From JADJLQ01 sp034439915 (GTDB taxonomy: Bacteria > Bacteroidota > Bacteroidia > Chitinophagales > Saprospiraceae), in the NCBI GenBank assembly GCA_034439915.1, contig JAWXBI010000281.1:1-20448 (forward strand): a stretch of DNA of 20,448 nt, written 5' to 3'. Within the stretch, counting starts at the first letter, position 1, and every line of letters starts with the position of its first letter. Shown here in pieces: positions 5,040 through 14,336 of this stretch. Below the pieces are notes generated by a model that was not told the origin of the DNA, did no database searches, and worked only from the letters and a program-made list of their open reading frames with translations. Made by a program: the position numbers and the translations under genes.

Positions 5040-7184
5040 TCAGCGGGAAACCACCTTGATAGCATAAAATTCTTTTAAGTGACTGATATTTATGCTGTTG
5101 GTCGAAAGTTTGAGGACGGCTTTATCCCGGTCATATAATTTTTCTACCGATTGCACAGCGAATGGCAGTTCTACAGTAATATTCTGGACCGGGATCAATT
5201 CCCGGAAAGGCCTTTGGGAACTGCTGCTGGTATTGACCAGGGACAGTTGGTAGGTCTTTGCATGTTGTGAGCTTTGATTCAGGTAGATATGTACAGATGC
5301 CGGCGCATTGGTTTTTAATTTGATTGATTTACCGAGCAAGAAGTTTATTGCATTGGTAATTAGTTGATTATAATCAGGATGGCCGATCGTGCCGTTCAAT
5401 CGTTCGATTTCATTGGCAAAATATATCGATTCTCCTTTCCCAAATCGATTACGCACCAGGATTGGGTGGGTAGATTCCCAATTAGCCGGAAAAGCGTTTT
5501 CGGGCGGTTGATTGTTGATTTTAGGCAGATATCCAGTGACAGCCTCTGCCCCCGGTAATGTCTGGGTCAATAAGGTCCGGCCTCCGTTATGAAGGAGCTC
5601 AGTTTTTTCCATGCCCTGGACCAATTCATTTCGCCGGATTATTTTTTGATAGCAGTCCATTTCCGTATTGACTACCTCGTGGAGGTTCGTCACGCCGAAT
5701 ACTTCACCAAGGCCAAAGTCTGCTCGGGCCTGGCCATGTTCATCATACATGGAAGTTTGAAATGAAGAAATCAATTTTCCCCCTTGGTATACCCAATCTT
5801 TGATAATATTCAGATGTGCAGTGCTCAGTGCAGCGGTATTAGGTAAAAACAAGATTTTAAATGGCTGCAATGCTTCCGGTGAAATAAGTTTGTCTGAAAT
5901 AAAACCGTACTGATAATGATTTTCAGCCAATAATCTTTGCAATCCCCGCATCGATCCTGTAAATGCATCATCACCAATGAGCTCACCGGATGGTTTGGAA
6001 TAAAATATTCCGATATCGGTCACCGGTTTAAGATCTTGCAATAAGGATTCATTTTTTTGTAAGTATTGATAGGCATCGGTTGTCAGGTAAGCATTCCGGC
6101 TATCCGGTGCATTTGCTGGATAAGATCCATTAAAATAACAATTCCAGAGTCCTCCCGCTGACGCTACAGCTTCCCATAGCCACAACCTGGAATCCAATGG
6201 AGGATCATAAATATACCGGTGTTCCGTTCCATTTCCTCCAAATAGAATTACGGGAGCTTTATGGGGTTCCAGCGATTTTAGAAACTTGATAATGGCCGCC
6301 GGATACCAGATGTCTTTATACTCTACCCGGGCTGTGTTGTCTGCCACGAAAGCCACAATAACAAAAAAATCAAAGTATTCGGCCGCGCTGTACAGGCTGA
6401 TGCCGGTATGTTTTTGCTGTTCGATTTTATACATATCAAACACCTCGGCGGCGTATGACTTATCGTTACCGAATTTTTTTACTGTGCTGCGCATCTTAGT
6501 CAATTGTTTGGCAGCCACTCCTTCATTCCAATGATAATATTCCTCCCAATCCTGGGCAGAACTTGCTTTCACCGGGATCTCTTTCCGGAGACTCGCTCTA
6601 AAATCAGTCTGACACCGGTCGCAATAACAGGTGTGATGAAAATTGACGGAGTTGTGCCATATACCATCCAACTTGTAATTTTCCATAATTTGACTGATGT
6701 ATTCCACGGCATGTTCATTACGATAGTGACTATTATAACAGGGAGCATAGAGTGGGGGAGTGGTATAATTTAATATGACGGGCTGCCCTTTTTCATCTTT
6801 AGCAAACCAATCGGGGTGCAGATCATAACGCTCTTTTTCCACTCCCCGGAAATCTACCCGCGCTATGACTTTTATATTTTCCCCATGACATCCTTCAACG
6901 ATTTCTGCGAGCAGGTCCCTTTTGCCGATATAAGGATTGACCTTTGCCATCGGAAGGGTGTTTTGAAAAAAATCGACCACACCACCCCCGTTGACCACCA
7001 GGGTATTGGCGGAGACCTCCTTCATATATTGGATCAGGCTGTCCACATTATAATCAGTGGCATCAGTTTGCCTCATGACGGTTTGAAGGATGCGCATGGG
7101 TTTGTGATACCAATAATCCGTTTCCACTCGTTGGGCAGTTAGTTGAACAGTTGCCAATAGGGTGCATAATAAAAACTTGCCCAT
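5040..7184 (-). CDS. Secreted GHL6-type putative glycoside hydrolase with beta-galactosidase-trimerisation-like domain
   Basis: The 714-residue protein begins with a short signal peptide, MGKFLLCTLLATVQLTAQ, likely cut after TAQ-18. Residues about 30-340 look like the TIM barrel of hypothetical glycosyl hydrolase 6 (GHL6, related to GH29/GH42-type enzymes): LQTVMRQTDATDYNVDSLIQ, NTLVVNGGGVV, VIARVDFRGVEKERYDLHPDW, and LDGIWHNSVNFHHTCYCDRC, the last with a CxCxxC cluster at 186-191 that may bind a metal. Residues about 385-600 resemble the glutamine-amidotransferase-like trimerisation domain of beta-galactosidases (DIGIFYSKPSGE, ILFLPNTAALS, WVYQGGKLISSF). The C-terminus is beta-rich. It would act in the periplasm or outside the cell on an unknown glycan. 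It appears monocistronic. Catalytic acids cannot be assigned with certainty by eye. Confidence 0.75.
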   Translation of the reverse strand: MGKFLLCTLLATVQLTAQRVETDYWYHKPMRILQTVMRQTDATDYNVDSLIQYMKEVSANTLVVNGGGVVDFFQNTLPMAKVNPYIGKRDLLAEIVEGCHGENIKVIARVDFRGVEKERYDLHPDWFAKDEKGQPVILNYTTPPLYAPCYNSHYRNEHAVEYISQIMENYKLDGIWHNSVNFHHTCYCDRCQTDFRASLRKEIPVKASSAQDWEEYYHWNEGVAAKQLTKMRSTVKKFGNDKSYAAEVFDMYKIEQQKHTGISLYSAAEYFDFFVIVAFVADNTARVEYKDIWYPAAIIKFLKSLEPHKAPVILFGGNGTEHRYIYDPPLDSRLWLWEAVASAGGLWNCYFNGSYPANAPDSRNAYLTTDAYQYLQKNESLLQDLKPVTDIGIFYSKPSGELIGDDAFTGSMRGLQRLLAENHYQYGFISDKLISPEALQPFKILFLPNTAALSTAHLNIIKDWVYQGGKLISSFQTSMYDEHGQARADFGLGEVFGVTNLHEVVNTEMDCYQKIIRRNELVQGMEKTELLHNGGRTLLTQTLPGAEAVTGYLPKINNQPPENAFPANWESTHPILVRNRFGKGESIYFANEIERLNGTIGHPDYNQLITNAINFLLGKSIKLKTNAPASVHIYLNQSSQHAKTYQLSLVNTSSSSQRPFRELIPVQNITVELPFAVQSVEKLYDRDKAVLKLSTNSINISHLKEFYAIKVVSR

Positions 7185-7209
7185 ACGGATCGTTTTTTTT
7201 TATAAAAAT

Positions 7210-7217
7210 CAAAGTTA
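7210..7217 (-). promoter_or_regulatory. -7 promoter element of the GHL6-type hydrolase gene
   Basis: The minus strand reads TAACTTTG, an exact TAnnTTTG match, ending 25 bp before the ATG at 7182-7184. No convincing TTTG lies 19-21 nt further upstream. Confidence 0.4.
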
Positions 7218-7690
7218 ATATTCCGGTAGTCGACAGCGGATAATTCCTTAAATGAAAATTAGGATTGTGTTTCTATCTTTCTTGCGAAAGCGTCTGGGGT
7301 TCAATATTTCGGAATAAGTGTTTGAACCACAGGCGAGTCCGTAGATCAACTTGCCCATAAGACCCTATCTAAAGGAGATGGATAGGTGAAGGGGAATCTA
7401 AATCAACCTTAAATTAAATTCAGCAAACAAATTATTTTGCGAAATACATTGCCGCTTCGCCACTCCGTGTCTCGCTGTTCGAGCGTCTCTTCCAGACCGA
7501 TCGGGACTCGAACCAATATTTAATTCACTTTTTGGTCAGCCCCTACCTACTCAGGCCTTATAACCTTGTCTAAATAACTTAAACAGCAGGCCCTAATTAA
7601 TCCATAAGGCAGGTACTTTTTATCAAAGCAATAATTAAACTGAGGATTTTATTTCCTGGCTTTAGGAACCAACGTTGAGCTCCATACCTC
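7218..7690. other. Intergenic region without a convincing gene
   Basis: No long frame is present. A minus-strand frame at 7398-7516 reads GSSPDRSGRDARTARHGVAK and continues for about 18 codons to a TAG; it could be the tail of a lost gene but has no recognisable domain. The T-arm-like string GGTTCGAGTCCCGA inside it is not part of a tRNA. I see no terminator with a T-tract after the histidine kinase gene. Confidence 0.4.
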
Positions 7691-10600
7691 TCAGCTCGTC
7701 GGGAGTGAAAAATAAAATGTAGCCCCCTGATCCACAATGCCTTCAGCCCAGACTTCACCGCCGTGTCGTTCGACAATCCTTTTTACCAGCAGCAGGCCTA
7801 CTCCGGTTCCTTCAAATTCATAGAGACTGTGCAACCTTTGAAAAGCGCCAAATAGCTTATCATAAAGTTTCATATCAAATCCGGCCCCATTATCTTTCAC
7901 AAAAAAAGTAATCGAATCGTCTTTCATTTCATATCCCATACTGACCACCGGATTATCTTTCTTCGAAGAATATTTCACGGCATTTGAAATCAGATTGACC
8001 AGGACCTGCTCCATCAATGATCCATCTGCTTTGGTTACCGGCAAACTGGTCATTTGAAGAATAGCACGGTGAGGAGAGTTGAAGTTGAGATTGTCCCAGA
8101 CGTTACGAACCAATTCTGCCATGTCCACCTGCTCGAGGTGTAATTGAATTTTTTCATATTTGGCAATCCGGAGAAGGTCTTCGATGATGTTGTTCATTCT
8201 CTTCCCGCTGCTGCTAATCCGTTCGAGCAAATCTTTGAGGTCGTCGTTGAATGCAGCAGCATATTCGGTTTCAATTATTTTTGTAAATCCAATAATAGCC
8301 CGCAGCGGTGCACGAAGGTCGTGCGTAACGGAATACGAAAAAGCTTCCAGCGCTTTATTCGCTTCCACCAACTCGATCGTTCGGTCTTTTACTCTCTGTT
8401 CAAGGGATTCATTAAGGGAGCTGATTTCTGCTTCGGCGTTTTTCCGTTCAGTGATATCGCGGTAATTCAAGATAAACCCTTTTACACCGATATTATCCAG
8501 GAGGTTGATGATGGTTCCCTCGATCCAGATGTATTGACCATCTTTATGAAGGATACGAAAATTATTTTGTATGGGAATTCCCGGAGAGATCAGCGCTTGT
8601 TGAAATTCATAGAGGGCCATGGGTATATCGTCCGGATGGACAAAATCGAAAATCTTTTTATCTTTTGCTTCCTCCAAGGAATAACCGGTAATCCTTTCCA
8701 CCGAAGGACTTCTGTAGATTATTTCTGCTGTTGAATTGATGAGGATAATGGCATCGCTGATATTATCCGTCAAAGCGCGGTGTTTTTCTTCACTTTGTTT
8801 TAGTTGTTCCTCGGCAAGTTTTCGTTTAGTATTGTCGGTCGAAAAGATCATGACATGGGACACCAGGCCATCGGTGAGAATAGGTGCAAAACGGGCGTTT
8901 ACCCATCTGTCAAACCACATCGCGTTTTGAATTTCCTGACTTTGCCCAGTTTTAAAACAGTTTTGGACAGCCTGCAGGGCATCGGATTGACTCTGATCCG
9001 GCAACGTGGAAATAAAATCCATTCCGTTCAATTCAAGTACCGGAGTGCTCCCGGGAATCCCCCTATTTATAGCCTCAATCTTATTGTATTTATTAATTAA
9101 AACAATCTGGTCAGGAGAATTTTCAAATTGATATTTAAACCATTCTGTTGCCCTTTTGCGTTCTGTGATGACTTCGGTGAGCATGATGATTCCTCCAATT
9201 TCCCCATTGGCCTTATGCCAGGGATGTATTTCCCATTTTAGCCATTCTTTGCTACCATCGGCCCGGATAAACGAATCCTCATCACTTTTTTCAATGGTTC
9301 CGTTAAGGCATCGATGATGGATAGCCTTCCACTCCTGGGATATTTCAGGAAAGATTTCATAATGCGTTTTTCCGATCAAGGTTTGCCCACTGAGGTTATA
9401 ATCAGTGATCCACCTCCTGCTCATTGCCAGATACCTCATCTCTTTGTCAAACATGGCCAGGGAGGCAGGACTGTGCACAATAAATAAGGTCAATTGTTCC
9501 TTCTGCTCTATCAGCAGGGACTCCATCCTTTTGCGCTCTGAAATATTCCTAAACATGCCATCGACATAGGTGGGGGTGCCATCCGGATCTCTGACCAGAC
9601 GGGCATTTAACGTAGTGTATACCAGCGAGCCATTGCTGGATTTAAACCTGATTTCATAGTCTTTCAATACACCGTGTTCCAGTAGTAGATCTAATACTTT
9701 TTCACGATCGGAAGGCTGATTATAAAGTTTATACACGGAGGTGCCTATTATTTCATCGCGTTTATACCCCAAATGATTTAATACGGAAGGACTCATATTG
9801 AGTATAGTCCCTGAAAAGCTGGTTTGGAAAGATACGTCCTGAATATTTTCAAAAATATCACGGTATTTTTTTTCACTCTCCCGTATGGCTTCTTCACTCT
9901 GTTTTCGTGCGGTAATATCACGCGCAATGGCCAGGTATTTATTTCCTTCCAATAGCCTGGCATTGACTTCCATATCCACTCGGGTCCCGTCTTTTTTCAA
10001 CCACCGCTGTTCACTTATCTGTGTTTTTTGGTTATCCAGTGATGAAAAATGCATGGACCTTTTTGATTTTTCTTTCGGATCAATGATGTCTGAAATTTTC
10101 AATTTTAAAAATTCCTCATGATTATATCCCAGGAGTTTTCTGGCACTGGCGTTGACTTCACTTATAGACATGTCTTCGTTTAGAAGGAAAATAGAGTCCC
10201 CGGCCTGGTCCACCAAAGACCGGTATTTTTCTCCTATTTCGGCTAATTTATTGTTGCTTTCCTGGAGATTCCTGATTAATTCTTTAATATTTCTGACTAT
10301 CTTGGATGAAAACAAACCGGCAAGGATTAAAGAAAGGGCTATTAAGATATAAAACCTTATCAGCGCTTTGTAATACCCCTTTTGACTTTTTTTATATTCC
10401 TCCCCACCAATTCTGATTTGCAACTGGATCAATTCATTTATTTTTCCTATGGTTGGATTGATGGCAGGGTATAACGCTGCAGTGATAAACAGGTCCAGGG
10501 AAGGAATATCCTCTTTCTCCAATACCCCAATAAGTCTTTCCAGAGTTTGATTGGCTTTGGTCAACCTTTTATTGGCTTCATTTACCAATTCGGATTCTTC

Positions 10601-10921
10601 ATTGGTTAAATAGGTGAGTTTATAAGCCTCCCATTGTGTATTTAGATTTTTTTGAACTTCAGTAATCTGGTTGGCTGCCTCCTCAAAACTAATTTGACGG
10701 GCTTTTAAGCGCTGAATGGCACTCAGGATATCCATTGCGAACGAATGACGAACTGCAGACAGTTGGGCCATAGGGACCACCCGGTCGGTAAAAAGCGTTT
10801 GATTGCTCCGGTTCAAGATATTTAGTTCGTAGATTTCATACCCGCCGATTCCGAGGATAAATACGGACATGACCAGGACTAGGAGATACAGTTTGGTGGA
10901 TGCCGTTATTTTGTTGAGCAT
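7691..10921 (-). CDS. Membrane-bound multi-PAS sensor histidine kinase
   Basis: The 1076-residue protein has a first membrane helix at about 10-28, an all-helical extracytoplasmic domain to about 185 (resembling four-helix-bundle MCP-type sensors), and a second helix at 187-206. Five PAS domains follow: about 231-340 (ending DITARK), 352-465 (NISERKR), 478-590 (VITERKR), 595-702 (TDNTKRK) and 712-828 (DITERKN). A short coiled coil leads to HisKA with the phosphoacceptor H867 in SYSVTHDLRAPLRAI. The ATPase has N976/N980 (NLISNAVKYS), the G1 box DNGAGF from D1010, and the G2 box GTGVGL at 1038-1043. All catalytic motifs are intact. There is no receiver domain and no response regulator next door, so the partner is encoded elsewhere. 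HisKA resembles that of bacteriophytochrome-type kinases, but no GAF/PHY domain is present. The signal is unknown. Confidence 0.95.
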   Translation of the reverse strand: MLNKITASTKLYLLVLVMSVFILGIGGYEIYELNILNRSNQTLFTDRVVPMAQLSAVRHSFAMDILSAIQRLKARQISFEEAANQITEVQKNLNTQWEAYKLTYLTNEESELVNEANKRLTKANQTLERLIGVLEKEDIPSLDLFITAALYPAINPTIGKINELIQLQIRIGGEEYKKSQKGYYKALIRFYILIALSLILAGLFSSKIVRNIKELIRNLQESNNKLAEIGEKYRSLVDQAGDSIFLLNEDMSISEVNASARKLLGYNHEEFLKLKISDIIDPKEKSKRSMHFSSLDNQKTQISEQRWLKKDGTRVDMEVNARLLEGNKYLAIARDITARKQSEEAIRESEKKYRDIFENIQDVSFQTSFSGTILNMSPSVLNHLGYKRDEIIGTSVYKLYNQPSDREKVLDLLLEHGVLKDYEIRFKSSNGSLVYTTLNARLVRDPDGTPTYVDGMFRNISERKRMESLLIEQKEQLTLFIVHSPASLAMFDKEMRYLAMSRRWITDYNLSGQTLIGKTHYEIFPEISQEWKAIHHRCLNGTIEKSDEDSFIRADGSKEWLKWEIHPWHKANGEIGGIIMLTEVITERKRATEWFKYQFENSPDQIVLINKYNKIEAINRGIPGSTPVLELNGMDFISTLPDQSQSDALQAVQNCFKTGQSQEIQNAMWFDRWVNARFAPILTDGLVSHVMIFSTDNTKRKLAEEQLKQSEEKHRALTDNISDAIILINSTAEIIYRSPSVERITGYSLEEAKDKKIFDFVHPDDIPMALYEFQQALISPGIPIQNNFRILHKDGQYIWIEGTIINLLDNIGVKGFILNYRDITERKNAEAEISSLNESLEQRVKDRTIELVEANKALEAFSYSVTHDLRAPLRAIIGFTKIIETEYAAAFNDDLKDLLERISSSGKRMNNIIEDLLRIAKYEKIQLHLEQVDMAELVRNVWDNLNFNSPHRAILQMTSLPVTKADGSLMEQVLVNLISNAVKYSSKKDNPVVSMGYEMKDDSITFFVKDNGAGFDMKLYDKLFGAFQRLHSLYEFEGTGVGLLLVKRIVERHGGEVWAEGIVDQGATFYFSLPTS

Positions 10922-11058
10922 AAATTTTGGATCTGGTTGGTTTTATTCAGGCAGTGTCAGATTGACCTACCTGAATGGTGCTGGCGATGCCAACCCGGAT
11001 AGGATGATTAACGTGAAATCGGAAAACCAGGGTTCTTATCCATCCGGGTCAATCAATG

Positions 11059-11241
11059 CTAATTTTGATTTTTTCTTTCCAGTTTATATTGAATAATAAG
11101 GGCGGATAGTATAAAGGCCAGCCCAAGGCCTTTAAGAAAATCTCCGGTACCTTCCGGGATATTGGTTATAGGTATGGTAAGCAGGGTAAAACTCAAACAA
11201 AAAGTTCCTACTACTATTAGAAGTACAGTTTTTGAGGACAT
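11059..11241 (-). CDS. Small two-helix membrane protein
   Basis: The 60-residue product has two hydrophobic segments, TVLLIVVGTFCLSFTLLTI (about 4-22) and LKGLGLAFILSALIIQY (about 36-52), joined by a polar loop and ending in a basic tail KLERKNQN. This hairpin topology and the clean ATG start make it a believable small membrane protein, and similar short proteins ('FLKGLGLAFxxxALIIQxKL') occur in Bacteroidota. No function is known to me. It lies 138 bp upstream of the histidine kinase on the same strand. Between the two, ACCCGGAT (10993-11000) and ATCCGGGT (11042-11049) form an 8-bp inverted repeat, which may separate their transcription. Confidence 0.55.
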   Translation of the reverse strand: MSSKTVLLIVVGTFCLSFTLLTIPITNIPEGTGDFLKGLGLAFILSALIIQYKLERKNQN

Positions 11242-11440
11242 ATAGATTGGATATTAGATGATAGTAAATGTAATCAAAAATTAAGAAGAAATTCAATGGA
11301 ATAAACTGCAAAAATTGTGTTTTTGGGAAAATTAATGGATGGCTAAAATGAACGAATTTGACTTTTTTTAAATTTTGATCCCAAGTCAGAGAGGATGGGA
11401 AGGTAATTTGGTGTAGTTAGAATCCAATTAAAAAATAAAA

Positions 11441-11718
11441 ATGAAAACAATAGTGCCTGTGGGTCATAGTGCCGTTACGGCCTTAAAATTTATGTAAAAA
11501 GCAAACATCGGTACGGGTATGATGCTACTAATCTATGAGGCGATGTATTTAAAAAACTGCGTCAATTTAATACCCGGTTGGAAGTGATCCGTCTGACCCG
11601 GCCTGACCTTACCCGCATTACGGTGCATTTTGCCGATCAGGTCCTCAGGGAAGCAGACCTGGAGGAATCGAAAAGCAGCTTAAAGTTTGGAAACCTGGAA
11701 AAAACCAGAGGTGCATGA
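11441..11718 (+). pseudogene. Gene debris, possibly a UspA-like protein
   Basis: From the ATG at 11441 one frame reads MKTIVPVGHSAVTALKFM, a TAA, then KANIGTGMMLLIYEAM. This resembles the first strand and helix of universal stress proteins (MKTILVPVDFS...ALKFA...GAxLLLxHVYE), with short deletions and a stop. In another frame, 11539-11718 is open for 59 codons without an ATG and reads GDVFKKLRQFNTRLEVIRLT onward, ending in GNLEKTRGA and TGA; the same frame upstream of a stop reads YGLKIYVKSKHRYGYDATNL. The codons look like former coding sequence, but I do not recognise this second part. The whole stretch is upstream of the antiporter gene on the same strand. It is probably one or two decayed genes. 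Confidence 0.35.
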
Positions 11719-11791
11719 ATGAGGCTTTCCTAAACTTGAAGTATATAAGGAAGGGAAGCTGATTTATTATTTTTACAGTAATATATACCTT

Positions 11792-13402
11792 ATGCATAGC
11801 ATTTTCATCGAATACGTTTTTCTGATCCTTATCATCCTGGCCCTGGTCATGCTTGCTAATAAAGTTCGTTTAGCTTACCCGATCATATTGGTTCTGGGGG
11901 GGCTGGGGCTCAGTTTTATCCAGGTTTTTTCCAATATTGCGATCAACCCTGAATTGATCTTCTTTATTTTCCTACCCCCGTTGCTGTATGAAGCGTCCTG
12001 GCAAATTTCATGGAAAGAGTTTTGGAAATGGAGGAGGATCATTGCCAGTTTTGCTTTTCCGATTGTCATTATTACGTCTTGTGTGGTTGCGGTTGCAGCT
12101 TATGCGATTATTCCCGGCTTTACGCTGGCTTTAGGCTTTTTACTGGGAGGTATCATTTCGCCTCCAGACGCGGTTTCGGCCACTACCATCATGAGGCAGG
12201 TAAAAGTACCCAAGATATTGCGCAGTATCCTTGAAGGGGAAAGTTTATTAAATGATGCTTCTTCGTTAATTGTGTTTCGTTTTGCTTTGGCTGCCGTGAT
12301 TACAGGACAGTTTCATTTTCAAGAGGCAGCAATCAGTTTTTTACTGGTGATATTGATGGGCACGCTCATCGGCCTGGCGATTGGGTATGTTTTCTATGCG
12401 ATCCACCGGTGGTTGCCAATTACACCGAGCATAGAGATTATCCTGACGCTGGTAACTCCTTATTGTATGTATTATGCGGCGGAACATTTTCATTTTTCAG
12501 GAGTTCTGGCGGTAGTTTCTGGAGGATTACTTTTATCCAGCAAGCGCCAAAGCATGCTCAATTACCGGAGCAGGGTGGAGGCGGTCAATGTATGGGCCAA
12601 TTTTACTTTTGTTTTAAATGGATTGATCTTTTTTCTGATCGGACTTCAGTTGCCTTCGATCACCAACCAATTGGGTGATATTAGCATCAGCAGGGCTATT
12701 GGGTATGGGCTGGCGATCTCTATGGTACTTATAGTTTGCCGATTGGCTTGCACGTTTGGAGCTTCTTTATTTACCCGTTTTATGAGCCATTTTATTACGG
12801 TTGCGCAGCGTAACCCGGGCTGGAAAGGGCCGATGGTATTTGGATGGGCAGGTATGCGCGGGGTGGTGTCATTAGCTGCTGCACTCTCTATCCCCTTGGT
12901 GATTAACGAAGGCCAACCTTTTCCTTATCGCAACCTGATTCTGTTTATTACATTCATTGTAATCCTGGTCACCCTGGTATTGCAGGGATTAACCCTTCCC
13001 TGGGTAATCCGCAAAGTCAAACTGGAAGATAATGACCAATTGATCCCCCTGCCCAAACAAGAGCTCATCATTCAAAAGAAGATGGCCCAACATGCTTTGA
13101 ATTATCTAAAAGAAAATCACTATGGCCAGTTAAACGGTAATGACCATTTGAATAATTTGAATTCCAGGTTGCAAATTGATTTGAAACTATTGGGTCAGGA
13201 ACTTGAAAACAACGGACCTGCGAATGAAAATGCTTTTTTTCATTATCAAAAGATATACCTCCAACTGTTGGAAAACCACCGAAAGCTCCTTACTGAAATG
13301 AACCGCAAGGCTGAATTTGATGAAGAATTGATCCGAAAATATCTTTGGCTGATAGATCTGGAAGAATTTAAAATCAGAAGAAAACAAGGGGAGGAGACTT
13401 GA
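11792..13402 (+). CDS. Na+/H+ antiporter, CPA1 (NhaP/NHE-like) family
   Basis: The 536-residue protein has 12-13 hydrophobic segments over residues 1-405 and a hydrophilic C-terminal tail of about 125 residues. CPA1 hallmarks are present: LPPLLYEA at 61-68, SPPDAVSA at 123-130, GESLLNDASSLIVF from 149, with the ion-binding pair N154-D155, and WAGMRGVVSLAAALSIP from 352. The N-D pair, as opposed to D-D, is typical of electroneutral exchangers of one Na+ (or K+/Li+) for one H+. It sits in the inner membrane and should contribute to pH and sodium homeostasis. The tail has alternating charged helices (KYLWLIDLEEFKIRRKQ) that may regulate transport. The ATG at 11792 follows an AT-rich leader and gives the expected short periplasmic start before helix 1. 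It stands alone on the plus strand. Confidence 0.93.
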   Translation: MHSIFIEYVFLILIILALVMLANKVRLAYPIILVLGGLGLSFIQVFSNIAINPELIFFIFLPPLLYEASWQISWKEFWKWRRIIASFAFPIVIITSCVVAVAAYAIIPGFTLALGFLLGGIISPPDAVSATTIMRQVKVPKILRSILEGESLLNDASSLIVFRFALAAVITGQFHFQEAAISFLLVILMGTLIGLAIGYVFYAIHRWLPITPSIEIILTLVTPYCMYYAAEHFHFSGVLAVVSGGLLLSSKRQSMLNYRSRVEAVNVWANFTFVLNGLIFFLIGLQLPSITNQLGDISISRAIGYGLAISMVLIVCRLACTFGASLFTRFMSHFITVAQRNPGWKGPMVFGWAGMRGVVSLAAALSIPLVINEGQPFPYRNLILFITFIVILVTLVLQGLTLPWVIRKVKLEDNDQLIPLPKQELIIQKKMAQHALNYLKENHYGQLNGNDHLNNLNSRLQIDLKLLGQELENNGPANENAFFHYQKIYLQLLENHRKLLTEMNRKAEFDEELIRKYLWLIDLEEFKIRRKQGEET

Positions 13403-13528
13403 TACTAAACGAATTGTATAAGGCAAACCCGGATGGACCGCACCATGTTATCCATTACCATTGTCGTCGGCACTTAAGCCGGAAGACATGTCCAGTAAAT
13501 GTTTGATCTTTCCAGGACAAGCGGCATA

Positions 13529-13542
13529 ATAGCCTTGGCTAT
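13529..13542. repeat. Short palindrome downstream of the antiporter
   Basis: ATAGCC-TT-GGCTAT is a perfect 6-bp stem with a 2-nt loop about 125 bp past the antiporter stop. It has no T-tract, so a terminator role is doubtful. The surrounding 13403-13668 has no recognisable gene; a 20-codon frame ending at a TAG near 13600 may be debris. Confidence 0.3.
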
Positions 13543-13668
13543 CAGATCGTGGGAGCGAGGGAAAAGACCGCGGATCTGTTTAATCCCGATTTTGTTTGTT
13601 AGTCATAAATCCAGCTATCTTGCTGATATACAAATTCTCCATACTGATTAATGGTCATTTAGATTATT

Positions 13669-14323
13669 TCATTTTTTAAATTTTGTTTCACCGGATTGTA
13701 GATAGCGCACGGCATGTTCAAGGGAAGTCCGCATCGCTTTTTCTAAGGTGGCAGCATAATTAAAAAAGGATACAGCTTTTTCTCCGCTGGATTCAAATTC
13801 CAATATTGGTCTTCTTGACATCCTATCGATGACCTGGAACCTTGCTTTAACTGCGGCAATTTCTTTTCGGGTAGTCATCGTGTTTCCGTCGGCATCAGCA
13901 CCGGCATTGTTAAGAAGGCGATCCGATAGCTCAAAATTGTAGACATTTATAACATAGTCTGAATTGTTTTTTTAAAATAGCGAATCAATAATAACAAATT
14001 CCTCTTTTGACCCTGCAAAAGAGTTTATTAAGTGCCAAGTATCGGACGTGTCTGCATCTATCCTGCTAAACGTATTGCCCAGACTCAATTGTTCTTTAAT
14101 TAGCGTAACATAGTTGGTTGCAAAGATTGTTCCCGTATTTATCATTAAACGTTTTTATAAATCCTTTTAACAATAGTTCGTCTGTTGCAACTACAGTAAC
14201 ACTTTTATGGATTAAAGATTTCAAATCATACGGATTTGAAACCAGGTATACATATGTCTTGGTACAAGAGGTCAGAATACTGATGGAGAAGAGCAGGCCG
14301 AAGAAAAATTTTAATTTTTTCAT
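13669..14323 (-). pseudogene. Lipoprotein pseudogene (one frameshift, one in-frame stop)
   Basis: The ATG at 14321-14323 opens a type II signal peptide MKKLKFFFGLLFSISILTSC, with lipobox LTSC and the lipidated cysteine at residue 20. The frame continues through YVYLVSNPYDLKSLIHKS and LLLKGFIKTFNDKYG, then runs to a TAA. A frameshift near GGGAACAAT restores TIFATNYVTLIKEQLSLGNT and onward to EEFVIIDSLF, where an in-frame TAA (13972-13974) follows. The same frame then continues without interruption through SDYVINVYNFELSDRLLNN to SLEHAVRYLQSGETKFKK and the final TGA at 13669-13671. The joined product would have about 218 residues. The frame 13669-13878 is the open 3' end, not a separate gene. 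Family and function are unknown; the original protein would have been anchored in an outer or inner membrane. The DUF1801 gene ends 13 bp upstream. Confidence 0.75.
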
Positions 14324-14336
14324 ATATCCCAACAGG

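Noticed and set aside
7441..7520. tRNA-like T-arm string GGTTCGAGTCCCGA on the minus strand
   Set aside because: No matching acceptor, D-arm or anticodon arm can be folded around it, and the T stem itself does not pair properly.
8144..8734. Plus-strand open frame of 196 codons inside the histidine kinase gene
   Set aside because: It runs opposite to the kinase core and fifth PAS domain, whose motifs are intact; no independent similarity.
13669..13878. Stand-alone 69-codon gene starting MTTRKEIAAVK
   Set aside because: The frame stays open far upstream of this ATG and joins the lipoprotein pseudogene, so it is the 3' end of that gene.
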